From Micromonospora citrea (GTDB taxonomy: Bacteria; Actinomycetota; Actinomycetes; Mycobacteriales; Micromonosporaceae), in the NCBI RefSeq assembly GCF_900090315.1, contig NZ_FMHZ01000002.1, forward strand, positions 3,876,501-3,940,500: DNA of 64,000 nucleotides, in the 5' to 3' direction. The position numbers were made by a program, and so were the translations under genes. Positions 52,354-63,073 of the stretch are shown piece after piece. Position 1 is the stretch's first letter. Each line of letters starts with the position of its first letter. The notes under the pieces are model-generated. The model did not search any database. It worked only from the letters and a program-made list of their open reading frames with translations, and had not been told where the DNA came from.

Positions 52354-54048
52354 ATGGACCTTCCGACCGTCGACCTGCCGGCCCTGCCCCGACTGCTGGC
52401 CGCTCCCGCGCCCGGCTGGGTGGAGACCACGGACGTGATCGTGGTGGGCTCCGGGGTGGCGGGGCTGACCGCCGCGCTGCACCTGCGCGAGACGGGCCTG
52501 CACGTCACGGTGGTCACGAAGGTCGACATCGACGAGGGCTCGACCCGCTGGGCACAGGGCGGCATCGCCGCCGTGCTCGACCCGCACGACACCCCGGCCG
52601 CGCACGCCTCGGACACCGAGATCGCCGGCGTCGGGCTCTGCGACCCGGCGGCGGTACGGGTACTGGTCGAGGAGGGGCCGACCCGGCTGCGCGAGCTGAT
52701 GCGGATCGGTGCGGAGTTCGACCGCAACCCGGACGGCTCGCTGATGCTCACCCGCGAGGGCGGCCACCGGGCGGACCGGATCGTGCACGCCGGCGGCGAC
52801 GCCACCGGGGCCGAGGTGCAGCGGGCCCTGCACGCCGCCGTCCGGCGCGACCCGTGGATCCGGCTGGTCGAGCACGCCCTGGTGCTGGACCTGCTGCGCG
52901 CCCCCGGGGACGGCCCGGACGGCCTCGGCCCGGCCTGCGGCATCACCCTGCACGTGCTCGGCGAGGGCAGCGAGGACGGCGTGGGCGCCATCCTGGCCCG
53001 GGCGGTCGTCCTGGCCACCGGCGGGATGGGCCAGATCTACGCGGCGACGACCAACCCGGCCGTGTCGACAGGCGACGGGGTGGCGCTGGCGATGCGGGCC
53101 GGCGCGGCGGTCACCGACGTGGAGTTCGTCCAGTTCCATCCGACCGCGCTGATCACCCCGGCCGGTGCCGGCGTCCCGGGCGCCGGGCACGCCCAGCAGC
53201 CGCTGGTCTCCGAGGCGCTGCGCGGCGAGGGCGCGCACCTGGTCGACGGCGACGGCAAGCGGTTCATGGTCGGGCAGCACGAGCTGGCCGAGCTGGCGCC
53301 CCGGGACGTGGTGGCCAAGGGCATCCACCGGGTGCTGCTGGCCACCGGCGCGGACCACGTCTTCCTCGACGCCCGGCACCTGGGCGGCGACTTCCTGGCC
53401 CGGCGGTTCCCGACCATCGTCGCGTCCTGCCTGGCCATCGGGGTGGACCCGGCGACCGACCTGATCCCGGTCGCGCCGGCCGCGCACTACGCCTCCGGCG
53501 GCGTCCGCACCGACCTGCGCGGCCGCACCTCCATCCCCGGGCTGTACGCGTGCGGCGAGGTCGCCTGCACCGGCGTGCACGGCGCGAACCGGCTGGCCAG
53601 CAACTCGCTGCTGGAGGGGCTGGTCTTCTCCCGGCGGATCGCCGAGGACGTCGCGGCCGGCCTGCCCGAACAGGCCCAGCCGGCGTCGACCGGTGCCTGG
53701 GTCGGCGGCGAGGGCTGGGTGGTGCCGGCCGAGGCGACGCCGACGCTGCAACGGGCGATGACCCGGGGCGCGGGCGTGCTCCGCTCGGCCGACACCCTCG
53801 CCGCGACCGCCGAGGTGCTCACCGGGCTCGGCGCGGGCCGGGGCCGGCCCCGGACGGCCGACTGGGAGGCCACGAACCTGATCACCGTGGCGTCGGCGCT
53901 GGTCGCCGCCGCGTACGCCCGCCGGGAGACCCGGGGCTGCCACTGGCGGGAGGACTTCCCGACGGCCGACGAGCGGTGGCACGGCCACCTCGTCGGCGCG
54001 GTCGGGGCGCAGGGCCGGTTGACGTCTCAGTGGGAGGAAGTCCGATGA
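52354..54048 (+). CDS. nadB: L-aspartate oxidase
   Basis: 564 residues. The FAD motif is DVIVVGSGVAGLTAAL; STRWAQGGIAAV, EFVQFHPTAL and GVHGANRLASNSLLEGLVF are family signatures. It oxidises L-aspartate to iminoaspartate, the first step of de novo NAD synthesis. nadC follows with a 4-bp overlap. nadA (quinolinate synthase) is not in the window. The ATG at 52354 starts the conserved N terminus and lies 6 nt after TTGACT; no ribosome binding site is evident. Confidence 0.93.
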   Translation: MDLPTVDLPALPRLLAAPAPGWVETTDVIVVGSGVAGLTAALHLRETGLHVTVVTKVDIDEGSTRWAQGGIAAVLDPHDTPAAHASDTEIAGVGLCDPAAVRVLVEEGPTRLRELMRIGAEFDRNPDGSLMLTREGGHRADRIVHAGGDATGAEVQRALHAAVRRDPWIRLVEHALVLDLLRAPGDGPDGLGPACGITLHVLGEGSEDGVGAILARAVVLATGGMGQIYAATTNPAVSTGDGVALAMRAGAAVTDVEFVQFHPTALITPAGAGVPGAGHAQQPLVSEALRGEGAHLVDGDGKRFMVGQHELAELAPRDVVAKGIHRVLLATGADHVFLDARHLGGDFLARRFPTIVASCLAIGVDPATDLIPVAPAAHYASGGVRTDLRGRTSIPGLYACGEVACTGVHGANRLASNSLLEGLVFSRRIAEDVAAGLPEQAQPASTGAWVGGEGWVVPAEATPTLQRAMTRGAGVLRSADTLAATAEVLTGLGAGRGRPRTADWEATNLITVASALVAAAYARRETRGCHWREDFPTADERWHGHLVGAVGAQGRLTSQWEEVR

Positions 54049-54941
54049 CGGAGTCGACGGAACGGGCGTTGCGGGACGCCGGCCTGGATCCGGCGCAGGT
54101 GCGGCGGGTGATCGAGGACGCGCTCGCGGAGGACCTGGGTCCCGACTTCCTGGACGTCACGAGCGTCGCCACCATCCCGGCCGGCCAGACCGACACCGCC
54201 GACCTGGTGGCCCGCGCCGACGGGGTGGTCGCCGGGCTGGCCGTGGCGGCGGCCGTCTTCGAGCTGGTCGGCGAGGCGACCGGCGCGGGCCGTACGGTCG
54301 AGGTGTCGGTGGTGGCCCACGACGGCGCGCGGGTGGCGCGCGGCGACGTGCTGGCCACGGTGACGGGCCCGACCCGGCTGCTGCTGACCGCCGAGCGGAC
54401 CGCGCTCAACCTGCTCTGCCGGATGTCCGGGGTGGCCACCCACACCCGGGCCTGGGCGGACGCCCTGGCCGGCACGAAGGCGATGGTGCTCGACACCCGC
54501 AAGACCACCCCGGGCCTGCGCGCCCTGGAGAAGTACGCGGTCCGCGCCGGCGGTGGCACGAACAAGCGGATGGGCCTGCACGACGTCGCAATGATCAAGG
54601 ACAACCACAAGCTGGCGGCGGGCGGCATCACGGCGGCCTTCCGCCGGGTCCGGGAGACCTTCCCCGACGTGCCGGTGCAGGTCGAGGTCGACACCGTCGC
54701 CGAGGCCGTGGAGGCGGTCGAGGCCGGGGCGGACTTCCTGCTGCTGGACAACATGACCCCGGAGATGCTGACCGAGGTGGTCGCCTCGGTGGGGGACCGG
54801 GCGGAGCTGGAGGCGACCGGCGGGCTGACCCTCGACGTCGCGGCACGGTACGCGGCGACGGGCGTCGACTTCCTGTCGGTGGGCGCGCTGACGCACTCCT
54901 CGCCGATCCTCGACATCGCCATGGACCTGCGCACCGAGTGA
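54045..54941 (+). CDS. nadC: Nicotinate-nucleotide pyrophosphorylase (quinolinate phosphoribosyltransferase)
   Basis: 298 residues. TERTALNLLCRMSGVAT, DTRKTTPGLRALEKYAVRAGGG, NKRMGLHDVAMIKDNH and the C-terminal VGALTHS are all NadC signatures with the PRPP- and quinolinate-binding Arg, Lys and His. It makes nicotinate mononucleotide from quinolinate. The ATG at 54045 overlaps the nadB stop, with GGGAGGAAG upstream. Confidence 0.95.
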   Translation: MTESTERALRDAGLDPAQVRRVIEDALAEDLGPDFLDVTSVATIPAGQTDTADLVARADGVVAGLAVAAAVFELVGEATGAGRTVEVSVVAHDGARVARGDVLATVTGPTRLLLTAERTALNLLCRMSGVATHTRAWADALAGTKAMVLDTRKTTPGLRALEKYAVRAGGGTNKRMGLHDVAMIKDNHKLAAGGITAAFRRVRETFPDVPVQVEVDTVAEAVEAVEAGADFLLLDNMTPEMLTEVVASVGDRAELEATGGLTLDVAARYAATGVDFLSVGALTHSSPILDIAMDLRTE

Positions 54942-54961
54942 ACCGGCGGCGCGTCGTTGTC

Positions 54962-54967
54962 TAGGCT
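54962..54967 (+). promoter_or_regulatory. -10 hexamer for leaderless coaX
   Basis: TAGGCT lies 7 nt before the GTG at 54975, without a ribosome binding site. Confidence 0.55.
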
Positions 54968-54974
54968 GCGGGGC

Positions 54975-55733
54975 GTGCTGCTCTGCATCGACATCGGAAA
55001 CACCAACACCGTGCTGGCGACCTTCGACGGCGACAAGCTGGTGCACTCCTGGCGGATCAAGACCGATGCGCGCTCGACGGCCGACGAGCTGGGCCTGAAG
55101 TTCCGGGGCCTGCTCGCCGGGGACGCGGTCGAGATCACCGGCGTGGCGGCCTGCTCCACGGTGCCGGCCGCCCTGCGTTCCCTGCGCACCATGCTGTCCC
55201 GCTACTACGCGGACCTGCCGAGCGTGATCGTCGAGCCGGGGGTGCGCACCGGCGTGCAGCTCGCCATCGACAACCCCAAGGAGGTGGGCGCCGACCGGGT
55301 GGTCAACACCCTGGCGGCGTACACCCTCTACGGCGGGCCGTCGATCGTGGTGGACTTCGGCACCACCACCAACTTCGACGTGATCAGCGGGCGGGGCGAG
55401 TTCCTCGGCGGCGCCTTCGCCCCCGGCATCGAGATCAGCTTCGACGCGCTCGCCGCCCGGGCCGCCCAGCTGCGCAAGGTGGAGGCGACCAGGCCCCGCT
55501 CGGTGATCGGCAAGAACACCGTCGAGTGCCTCCAGTCCGGCCTCTACTTCGGCTTCGCCGGCCAGGTGGACCGGATCGTCGAGCGGATGATCGAGGAGAT
55601 CGGCGAGGTGCGGGCCGTCATCGCCACCGGCGGCCTCGCCGGCCTGGTGATCAACGAGTGCCGCACGATCACCCACCACGAGCCGATGATCACCCTGATC
55701 GGCCTGCGGATGGTCTACGACCGCAACGTCTGA
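54975..55733 (+). CDS. coaX: Type III pantothenate kinase
   Basis: 252 residues. The phosphate motif LLCIDIGNTNTVLATF, the GADRVVNTLAAY segment and VDFGTTTNFDVI are typical of CoaX. It phosphorylates pantothenate, the product of panC, in CoA synthesis. The GTG at 54975 is chosen for the hexamer 7 nt upstream. The gene lies in the same order (panD, coaX, lysS) as in M. tuberculosis with nadBC inserted. Confidence 0.93.
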   Translation: MLLCIDIGNTNTVLATFDGDKLVHSWRIKTDARSTADELGLKFRGLLAGDAVEITGVAACSTVPAALRSLRTMLSRYYADLPSVIVEPGVRTGVQLAIDNPKEVGADRVVNTLAAYTLYGGPSIVVDFGTTTNFDVISGRGEFLGGAFAPGIEISFDALAARAAQLRKVEATRPRSVIGKNTVECLQSGLYFGFAGQVDRIVERMIEEIGEVRAVIATGGLAGLVINECRTITHHEPMITLIGLRMVYDRNV

Positions 55734-55735
55734 GC

Positions 55736-55810
55736 GTGGGGTTCCGGGCGAGCCTGGCCGGCCCCGGGCGGTCGGGCTCGATCCCTCCACCGGCCGGTGC
55801 CCGGACGCCC
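55736..55810. repeat. Degenerate copy of the palindromic element between coaX and a methyltransferase gene
   Basis: The stretch begins GTGGGGTTCCGGGCG and has a core CCGGGCGGTCGGGCTCGATCC related to elements 1 and 2 inside the MidA-type gene, but the arms pair only partly. It may end the coaX transcript. Confidence 0.55.
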
Positions 55811-55818
55811 TCCGTGGC

Positions 55819-56559
55819 TCAGTGCCGCCGGGCGCGGAAGACGAACGTGCGGTAGGGGAGTTCGACGGACTCCCGACCGGCCAGGTCGGGGTGGCTCGTG
55901 AAGAGCTCGCCGAGTTCCCGGTCGATCCGGTCCTGTTCGTCGACGGACGCGGTCAGCCAGTAGGAGCGGGTGTGCAGCATCGCGACCACCTCGTCGGGGG
56001 TGAGTGTCGTGGTGTGGGCGAATTCCCCCAGCTCCGTCGGCTCGAAGGCGGCGCCGAAGTCGCCGTACTTCTCCACCACGCTGCCGGCGTTGTCGCCGAG
56101 GTGGGCGATCCGGCTCAACTCGGCCACCCAGTCGACGCGCTCGTCCCGGGTGTTCCAGATCGGGGCGAACGTTCCGCCGGGCCGGAGCAGCCGGGCGATC
56201 TCGGCGTGCGCCCGCTCCCGGTCGAACCAGTGGTACGCCTGCCCGGCGAGCACCGCGTCGACCGTGCCGTCGGGCACCGGCACCGCCTCGGCGCTGCCGG
56301 CCTGGGCAGTCGTGCCCGGGGTGGCGACCTCCAGTTGGGCGCGCATCGCGGGGTCCGGCTCCACGGGCACCACCTGGTGGCCGAGGGCCAGCACACCCCG
56401 GGTGAGAATGCCGGTGCCGGCGCCCAGGTCGACGACGCGGGCGGGCGTCTCCAGCCCGGCGAGCGCCCACCGCAGGGCCGCCTCCGGATAGCGGGGTCGA
56501 AACCGGTCGTACTCGCGCGCCGCGGCCCCGAACGACAGGGCGGGAGTGGGGTCGGTCAT
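55819..56559 (-). CDS. Class I SAM-dependent methyltransferase
   Basis: 246 residues. SAM site VVDLGAGTGILTRGVLAL, acidic loop VVPVEPDPAM and the post-motif LAGQAYHWFDRERAHAEIARLLRPGG place it with small-molecule/lipid-type methyltransferases (UbiE/ArsM-like fold, Methyltransf_11). The substrate is not predictable. The ATG at 56559 starts MTDPTPALSFGAAAREYDRFRPRYP, the usual N terminus. It is divergent from lysS. Confidence 0.85.
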   Translation of the reverse strand: MTDPTPALSFGAAAREYDRFRPRYPEAALRWALAGLETPARVVDLGAGTGILTRGVLALGHQVVPVEPDPAMRAQLEVATPGTTAQAGSAEAVPVPDGTVDAVLAGQAYHWFDRERAHAEIARLLRPGGTFAPIWNTRDERVDWVAELSRIAHLGDNAGSVVEKYGDFGAAFEPTELGEFAHTTTLTPDEVVAMLHTRSYWLTASVDEQDRIDRELGELFTSHPDLAGRESVELPYRTFVFRARRH

Positions 56560-56600
56560 GGCCGGCAGGTTATCCCGTAACGGCCTCCTGGCACCTTGAG

Positions 56601-56606
56601 TACGCT
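56601..56606 (+). promoter_or_regulatory. -10 hexamer of lysS
   Basis: TACGCT lies 44 nt before the lysS GTG, giving a leader of about 38 nt with GAGGAAG as the ribosome site. Unlike many genes in the window, lysS therefore has a leadered mRNA. Confidence 0.45.
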
Positions 56607-56650
56607 CGGGGCCTGACCCCGCCCGAAATCTCCTTCTGAGGAAGCGTGCC

Positions 56651-58159
56651 GTGACCGAGCAGACTCCCGTGCCAGTCGACCCCGCCGACGACCTTCCCGA
56701 GCAGATGAAGGTCCGCCGGGAGAAGCGGGACCGGATGCTCGCCGAGGGCGTCGAGGCGTACCCGGTCGGATTCCCGCGGACCAGCACGCTGGCCGAGATC
56801 CGCGAGAAGTACGCCGAGCTGCCCACCGACACCGCCACCGGCGACCGGGTCTCGGTCACCGGCCGGGTGATCTTCGTACGCAACACCGGCAAGCTCTGCT
56901 TCGCCACGCTCCGGGACGGCGACGGCACCGAACTGCAGGCCATGCTCTCCCTGGACCGCGTCGGCGCCGACCGGCTGGACGCCTGGAAGCGCCTGGTCGA
57001 CCTCGGCGACCACGTCGGCGTGACCGGCGAGGTGATCACCAGCCGGCGCGGCGAGCTGTCCGTGCTGGCCGAGGAGTGGGCGGTCACCGCGAAGGCGCTG
57101 CGCCCGCTGCCGGTGGCGCACAAGCCGCTGAGCGAGGAGGCGCGGGTCCGCCAGCGGTACGTCGACCTGATCGTCCGGCCGCAGGCCCGCCAGATGGTGC
57201 GCACCCGGGCGGCGGCCGTCCGCAGCCTGCGCGACTCGCTGCACGAGCGGGACTTCGTCGAGGTGGAGACCCCGATGCTGCAGTTGCTGCACGGCGGCGC
57301 GGCGGCGCGGCCATTCGTGACCCACAGCAACGCGCTGAACACCGATCTGTATCTGCGAATCGCGCCGGAACTGTTTCTCAAGCGGGCCGTCGTCGGGGGC
57401 GTCGACCGGGTCTTCGAGATCAACCGCAACTTCCGTAATGAGGGCATCGACTCCTCGCACTCGCCCGAGTTCGCGATGCTGGAGGCATACCAGGCGTACG
57501 GCGACTACGACACGATGGCGGAGCTGACCCGTAATCTGGTGCAGCGGGCCGCGATCGCGGTCGGCGGGTCGACCGTGGTCACCCACGCCGACGGCCGGGA
57601 GTTCGATCTGGGCGGGGAGTGGCGCTCGGTGACCCTCTTCGGAGTGCTTTCCGAGGCGCTCGGCGAGGAAGTCACGGTACGCACCGAGCGCGCCCGCCTC
57701 GTCGAGTACGCCGACAAGGTCGGATTGGCTGTCGACCCGAAGTGGGGCGCGGGCAAGCTCGCCGAGGAACTGTTCGAGGAACTGGTCGTCCCCGGCCTCC
57801 AGGCGCCCACCTTCGTACGCGACTACCCGGAGGAGACCAGCCCGCTCACCCGGGCCCACCGCAGCGAGCCGGGGCTGGCCGAGAAGTGGGACCTCTACGT
57901 GCTCGGATTCGAGCTGGGGACCGCGTACTCCGAGCTGGTGGACCCGGTGGTGCAGCGGGAGCGGCTGCTGGCCCAGGCGCAGCTCGCGGCCCGGGGCGAC
58001 GACGAGGCCATGCGGCTGGACGAGGACTTTCTCCGGGCGATGGAGTACGGAATGCCGCCGGCCGGGGGTATGGGAATGGGAATCGATCGGCTCTTGATGG
58101 CGCTGACGGGCCTCGGAATTCGGGAAACCATCCTCTTCCCCCTGGTGCGTCCCGAGTAG
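56651..58159 (+). CDS. lysS: Lysyl-tRNA synthetase, class II
   Basis: 502 residues. An OB-fold anticodon-binding domain ([26 protein letters not shown]) is followed by the class II core with motif 2 [15 protein letters not shown] and motif 3 [11 protein letters not shown]. It charges tRNA(Lys). The GTG at 56651 has GAGGAAG upstream. The order lysS-lsr2-clpC is conserved in Actinobacteria. From about 57300 the gene uses more A/T in third codon positions. Confidence 0.96.
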   Translation: MTEQTPVPVDPADDLPEQMKVRREKRDRMLAEGVEAYPVGFPRTSTLAEIREKYAELPTDTATGDRVSVTGRVIFVRNTGKLCFATLRDGDGTELQAMLSLDRVGADRLDAWKRLVDLGDHVGVTGEVITSRRGELSVLAEEWAVTAKALRPLPVAHKPLSEEARVRQRYVDLIVRPQARQMVRTRAAAVRSLRDSLHERDFVEVETPMLQLLHGGAAARPFVTHSNALNTDLYLRIAPELFLKRAVVGGVDRVFEINRNFRNEGIDSSHSPEFAMLEAYQAYGDYDTMAELTRNLVQRAAIAVGGSTVVTHADGREFDLGGEWRSVTLFGVLSEALGEEVTVRTERARLVEYADKVGLAVDPKWGAGKLAEELFEELVVPGLQAPTFVRDYPEETSPLTRAHRSEPGLAEKWDLYVLGFELGTAYSELVDPVVQRERLLAQAQLAARGDDEAMRLDEDFLRAMEYGMPPAGGMGMGIDRLLMALTGLGIRETILFPLVRPE

Positions 58160-58193
58160 TCGGGCACTCGCGCGGGGTCGTTACCGCATCCTA

Positions 58194-58224
58194 TTGACGC
58201 GACAAGCGTCGTACAGGTTATTGT
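58194..58224 (+). promoter_or_regulatory. Promoter of lsr2 with a small inverted repeat
   Basis: TTGACG (58194-58199) and TATTGT (58219-58224) form a sigma-70-like -35/-10 pair with a 19-bp spacer. GACGC-GACAA-GCGTC (58196-58210) overlaps the -35 end and could be an operator. The leader is about 40 nt and carries AGGA before the GTG. Confidence 0.55.
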
Positions 58225-58269
58225 GCTCTCAGTTTGCAGGAGGCACCCTGCTCGAAAGGAATGTGGGAC

Positions 58270-58620
58270 GTGGCCAAGCAGATCATTCATAAGCTGGTCG
58301 ATGACCTGGACGGCGGGGACGCTGACGAGACCGTCAAGTTCGCGCTCGACGGCGTTCAGTACGAGATCGACCTGTCGAGCTCGAACGCCGAGAAATTGCG
58401 TGACGTATTCGCTCCGTACATCGCCCACGGCACCAAGGTGGGTCGGGGCGGCGTTGTCGTGGGCGGGCGGGCCGCGCGCGGCCGGGGCGGCGCGACCGCC
58501 GACCGCGAGCAGAACAAGGCGATCCGGGCCTGGGCCAAGAAGGCCGGCAAGGACATCTCCGACCGCGGGCGGATTCCGCAGGAGATCGTCGACGAGTACC
58601 ACTCCAAGGCCGGTCACTGA
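58270..58620 (+). CDS. lsr2: Lsr2 nucleoid-associated xenogeneic silencer
   Basis: 116 residues. The N-terminal dimerisation domain (IIHKLVDDLDGGDADETVKFALDGV..YEIDLS) is joined by an Arg/Gly-rich linker to the C-terminal DNA-binding domain with the AT-hook-like core RGRIP (DREQNKAIRAWAKKAG...SDRGRIPQEI). Lsr2 binds AT-rich DNA and silences foreign genes; the AT-richer patches in the type IV-like locus in this window are natural targets. GTG 58270 is chosen with GAAAGGA at good spacing; ATG 58261 would leave no room. Confidence 0.95.
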   Translation: MAKQIIHKLVDDLDGGDADETVKFALDGVQYEIDLSSSNAEKLRDVFAPYIAHGTKVGRGGVVVGGRAARGRGGATADREQNKAIRAWAKKAGKDISDRGRIPQEIVDEYHSKAGH

Positions 58621-58644
58621 CCCGACCGCCGACGGGCGACAGAC

Positions 58645-58673
58645 GCCGGGCCGGAGCGCGACTCCGGGCCGGC
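58645..58673 (+). terminator. Stem-loop after lsr2
   Basis: GCCGGGCCGGAG (58645-58656) and CTCCGGGCCGGC (58662-58673) pair at 11 of 12 positions with a 5-nt loop, 25 bp after the stop. Confidence 0.65.
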
Positions 58674-58842
58674 GTCGCCGTATCCGCCGGTGCTCGGCCG
58701 CCGGGGCGGCGGGCCGTGTCCGCGCGGCGGTCGGCTCCTGGGGCCGGCGGGGCCCGTGTCCGTCGGTGCTCGGCTCCGGGTCGGCGGGGCCGTATCGGCC
58801 TGGTGGTGTGCCGGACCGGGAAGAATTCCGTGCCGGTGATGG

Positions 58843-58883
58843 TTGTCCACAGCCGGTGGAGAGTCTGTCCACAGCCTGTGGAT
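58843..58883. promoter_or_regulatory. Cluster of three DnaA-box-like sequences
   Basis: TTGTCCACA (58843-58851) matches the actinomycete DnaA box exactly. CTGTCCACA (58865-58873) differs at one position, and CCTGTGGAT (58875-58883) is an inverted related site. The first two are 22 bp apart on the same strand. Confidence 0.5.
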
Positions 58884-59180
58884 GGCTGCACGGGCGGCCC
58901 GGATCGGGGCTGCTTCGACTCCGGCACCGGCCCGCGGACGCGGTCCGGGCGGTGGCGGAATTTCGCTCTGCGCGTACAGGCGGGGGTCGCGGAACACCCC
59001 CTGAGCGCGGACGGTTGAGTAAAACGACGCGTACGCGGCCTCCGGCGGGGACACACGACCTCAGCGGAGTCGGTCTGCGGCGATAGAGTAATGAGGCACG
59101 GACGCCCGTCCCGGACGTCCGCGCACCGGCCCCGCCGAGATCTGACATCAAGGCGCACGGCACGTGAGGAGCACGAGGGC

Positions 59181-61712
<2,532 letters not shown>

Positions 61713-61728
61713 GGCAGCACAGCACTGA

Positions 61729-61763
61729 ACCGACGGCCCGGTGGCGAACAGCCACCGGGCCGT
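61729..61763 (+). terminator. clpC terminator
   Basis: CGACGGCCCGGTGGC (61729-61743) and GCCACCGGGCCGTCG (61749-61763) form a perfect 15-bp stem with a 5-nt loop (GAACA), followed by ATTT, 17 bp after the stop. It is a textbook factor-independent terminator for this group. Confidence 0.9.
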
Positions 61764-61988
61764 CGATTTGCGCCGGGCATGTGCGGCTTGCGTCGTCCGT
61801 CACGGACCGGCTGTCCTCCGCTTGATCGCCGGGCTGGCTGTCGGCTTTGCGCCGGGCTGCTGCTCCGCCTCGTGCTGGATCGTCGGCTTCCACGTCCATC
61901 TCCTCTCCTCGCACGACCGCGGAGTGCGCACGTGCCCACTGCAGCGGCGTGGGATCGTTGGTTGGTCGCACCCACCTGTCGAGCTGAT

Positions 61989-62092
61989 GTCGTAGACGAT
62001 TCACGCTCGGCAACGACTCGTTCGGGTACCACGTCATCGGATACGTCTTTGTCGCACACAGGGGCGAAACACCGGGTGATGTCGTAAACGAC
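61989..62092. repeat. Two copies of a GTCGTARACGAY palindrome
   Basis: GTCGTAGACGAT (61989-62000) and GTCGTAAACGAC (62081-62092) lie in nearly identical contexts (TGAT before, TCA after), 92 bp apart. The core GTCGT/ACGAC is self-complementary. They look like two sites for one DNA-binding protein. Confidence 0.4.
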
Positions 62093-62241
62093 TCAGCTCG
62101 ACAGGGCGCACAGCACGAACCCGTCCCCGCGGGCCTCGCCAGGCAGTTCAGCCGACGGGCCACCCTCCACGAGACAGCACTGATCCCCGGAGGCCCACCA
62201 CGCAGGTCGACGACGGTGCGCCCTGCACGAGCCGGAGGCGT

Positions 62242-62273
62242 CCCAGGGACACCGCCAGCTGCGGCGGCCGCCG
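62242..62273. repeat. 32-bp direct repeat, left copy
   Basis: CCCAGGGACACCGCC then GCTGCGGCGGCCGCCG; the same sequence with one change lies at 62877-62908. The pair brackets the 21-bp array. Confidence 0.75.
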
Positions 62274-62520
62274 CAGAGGCGCGGTTGCACGCCCATGCCC
62301 CTCACGGCCCTCGTGCCCCTCACGGCTTTCATGAACCGATGTCGGCCGCCGAGACCGGCACCGTCCGTCGAACCGGTGCCCGCACTCACGCCGGCGCCCG
62401 GCCACCCGTGTGTCGGGGCCAAGGGCCACCTGGGCTGTCTGTCCGGTTTCGGCGGCGGTGAGGGCGGCCCGGAGCGGGGCAAGAGGCAGACCGGCGAGGC
62501 AAGGGCGGGACGGGCGGGGC

Positions 62521-62672
62521 GACAGGCCAGCCCGGCGAGGCGACAGGCCAGCCCGGCGGGGCGACAGGCCAGCCCGGCGGGGCGACAGGCCAGCCCGGCC
62601 GGGCGGGGCGACAGGCCAGCCCGGCGGGGCGACAGGCCAGCCCGGCGGGGCGACAGGCCAGCCCGGCGGGGC
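62521..62672. repeat. 21-bp tandem array, seven copies
   Basis: The unit GACAGGCCAGCCCGGCGGGGC (21 bp) starts at 62521, 62542, 62563, 62584, 62610, 62631 and 62652. One 5-bp insertion occurs before the fifth copy. There are no unique spacers, so it is not a CRISPR. The 21-bp period keeps any reading frame open, which creates long artificial ORFs on both strands. Confidence 0.9.
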
Positions 62673-62876
62673 GAGGGCGGTGCCGGCCTTGGCCGGGTGT
62701 CCGGTTCGTGGCGTTCTGTGGTGGTGGGGGTCACCGGCCCGGCGGGCATCGCCCGCCGACGCGGGGCGTTGTAACCACCGCGAGCGCGTGACCCCCCGGC
62801 CCTCGGGCCGAGACGGCGGCCGGGCCGAGGCGGCGGCCGGAATGCCGGCCGGAGCCACGTCGTTACATCCCCCGGA

Positions 62877-62908
62877 CCCAGGGACACCGCCGGCTGCGGC
62901 GGCCGCCG
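62877..62908. repeat. 32-bp direct repeat, right copy
   Basis: Differs from 62242-62273 at one base (G for A at the 16th position). Its presence 635 bp from the first suggests duplication of the segment ends or insertion between them. Confidence 0.75.
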
Positions 62909-63073
62909 GAAACACCCGGCCCGCCCCCACCGGTTACCTCCCCCGGGAGCCCCGCGCCCCACCCCGCACCGCAAGGGGCGCACCCTGCATTTTCTGGCGT
63001 GACCTTTCCCGACCCGCGACACGACCCACCCCCCGGGCGTGTCACGTACCCCCGATCGAAAGGTGACCTCACC

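Larger units (their letters stand above)
58621..59180. other. 560-bp region between lsr2 and clpC: terminator, tandem repeats, DnaA-box-like cluster, clpC promoter
   Basis: No gene is seen. After the lsr2 terminator come about three 36-40 bp degenerate tandem units (starting near 58679, 58714, 58754) of the CCGTGTCCG.CGGTGCTCGGCTCCGG type. Then come three DnaA-box-like sites (58843-58883). CGC-N5-GCG at about 58964-58974 (within TTTCGCTCTGCGCGTA) resembles half of a ClgR-type site, the known activator of clp genes in Actinobacteria, but the match is weak. TAGAGT at about 59084-59089 is a possible clpC -10 hexamer, giving a ~90-nt leader. Confidence 0.5.
61764..63073. other. 1.3-kb non-coding stretch between clpC and the C39-like gene
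   Basis: Several open frames cross it, but none has a start, ribosome site and codon pattern that convince. Contents: a less GC-rich part (61764-62110); two copies of TGATGTCGTARACGAYTCA with a GTCGT-N2-ACGAY palindrome at 61989-62000 and 62081-62092; a 32-bp direct repeat (one mismatch) at 62242-62273 and 62877-62908; seven copies of a 21-bp tandem unit (62521-62672) between those; then GC-rich sequence up to AAAGGTG, the ribosome site at 63059-63065. Confidence 0.6.

Noticed and set aside
49861..54941. Complete pantothenate and NAD pathways
   Set aside because: panB and nadA are not in the window; only panC, panD, a possible ketopantoate reductase, nadB and nadC are present.
61741..62087. 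Two short plus-strand frames and overlapping minus-strand frames after the clpC terminator
   Set aside because: Starts lie in the terminator, no ribosome site, mixed composition; a minus-strand frame here runs through the terminator into clpC without a stop.
62521..62672. Possible CRISPR array
   Set aside because: Copies are contiguous 21-bp units without unique spacers and no cas genes are near.
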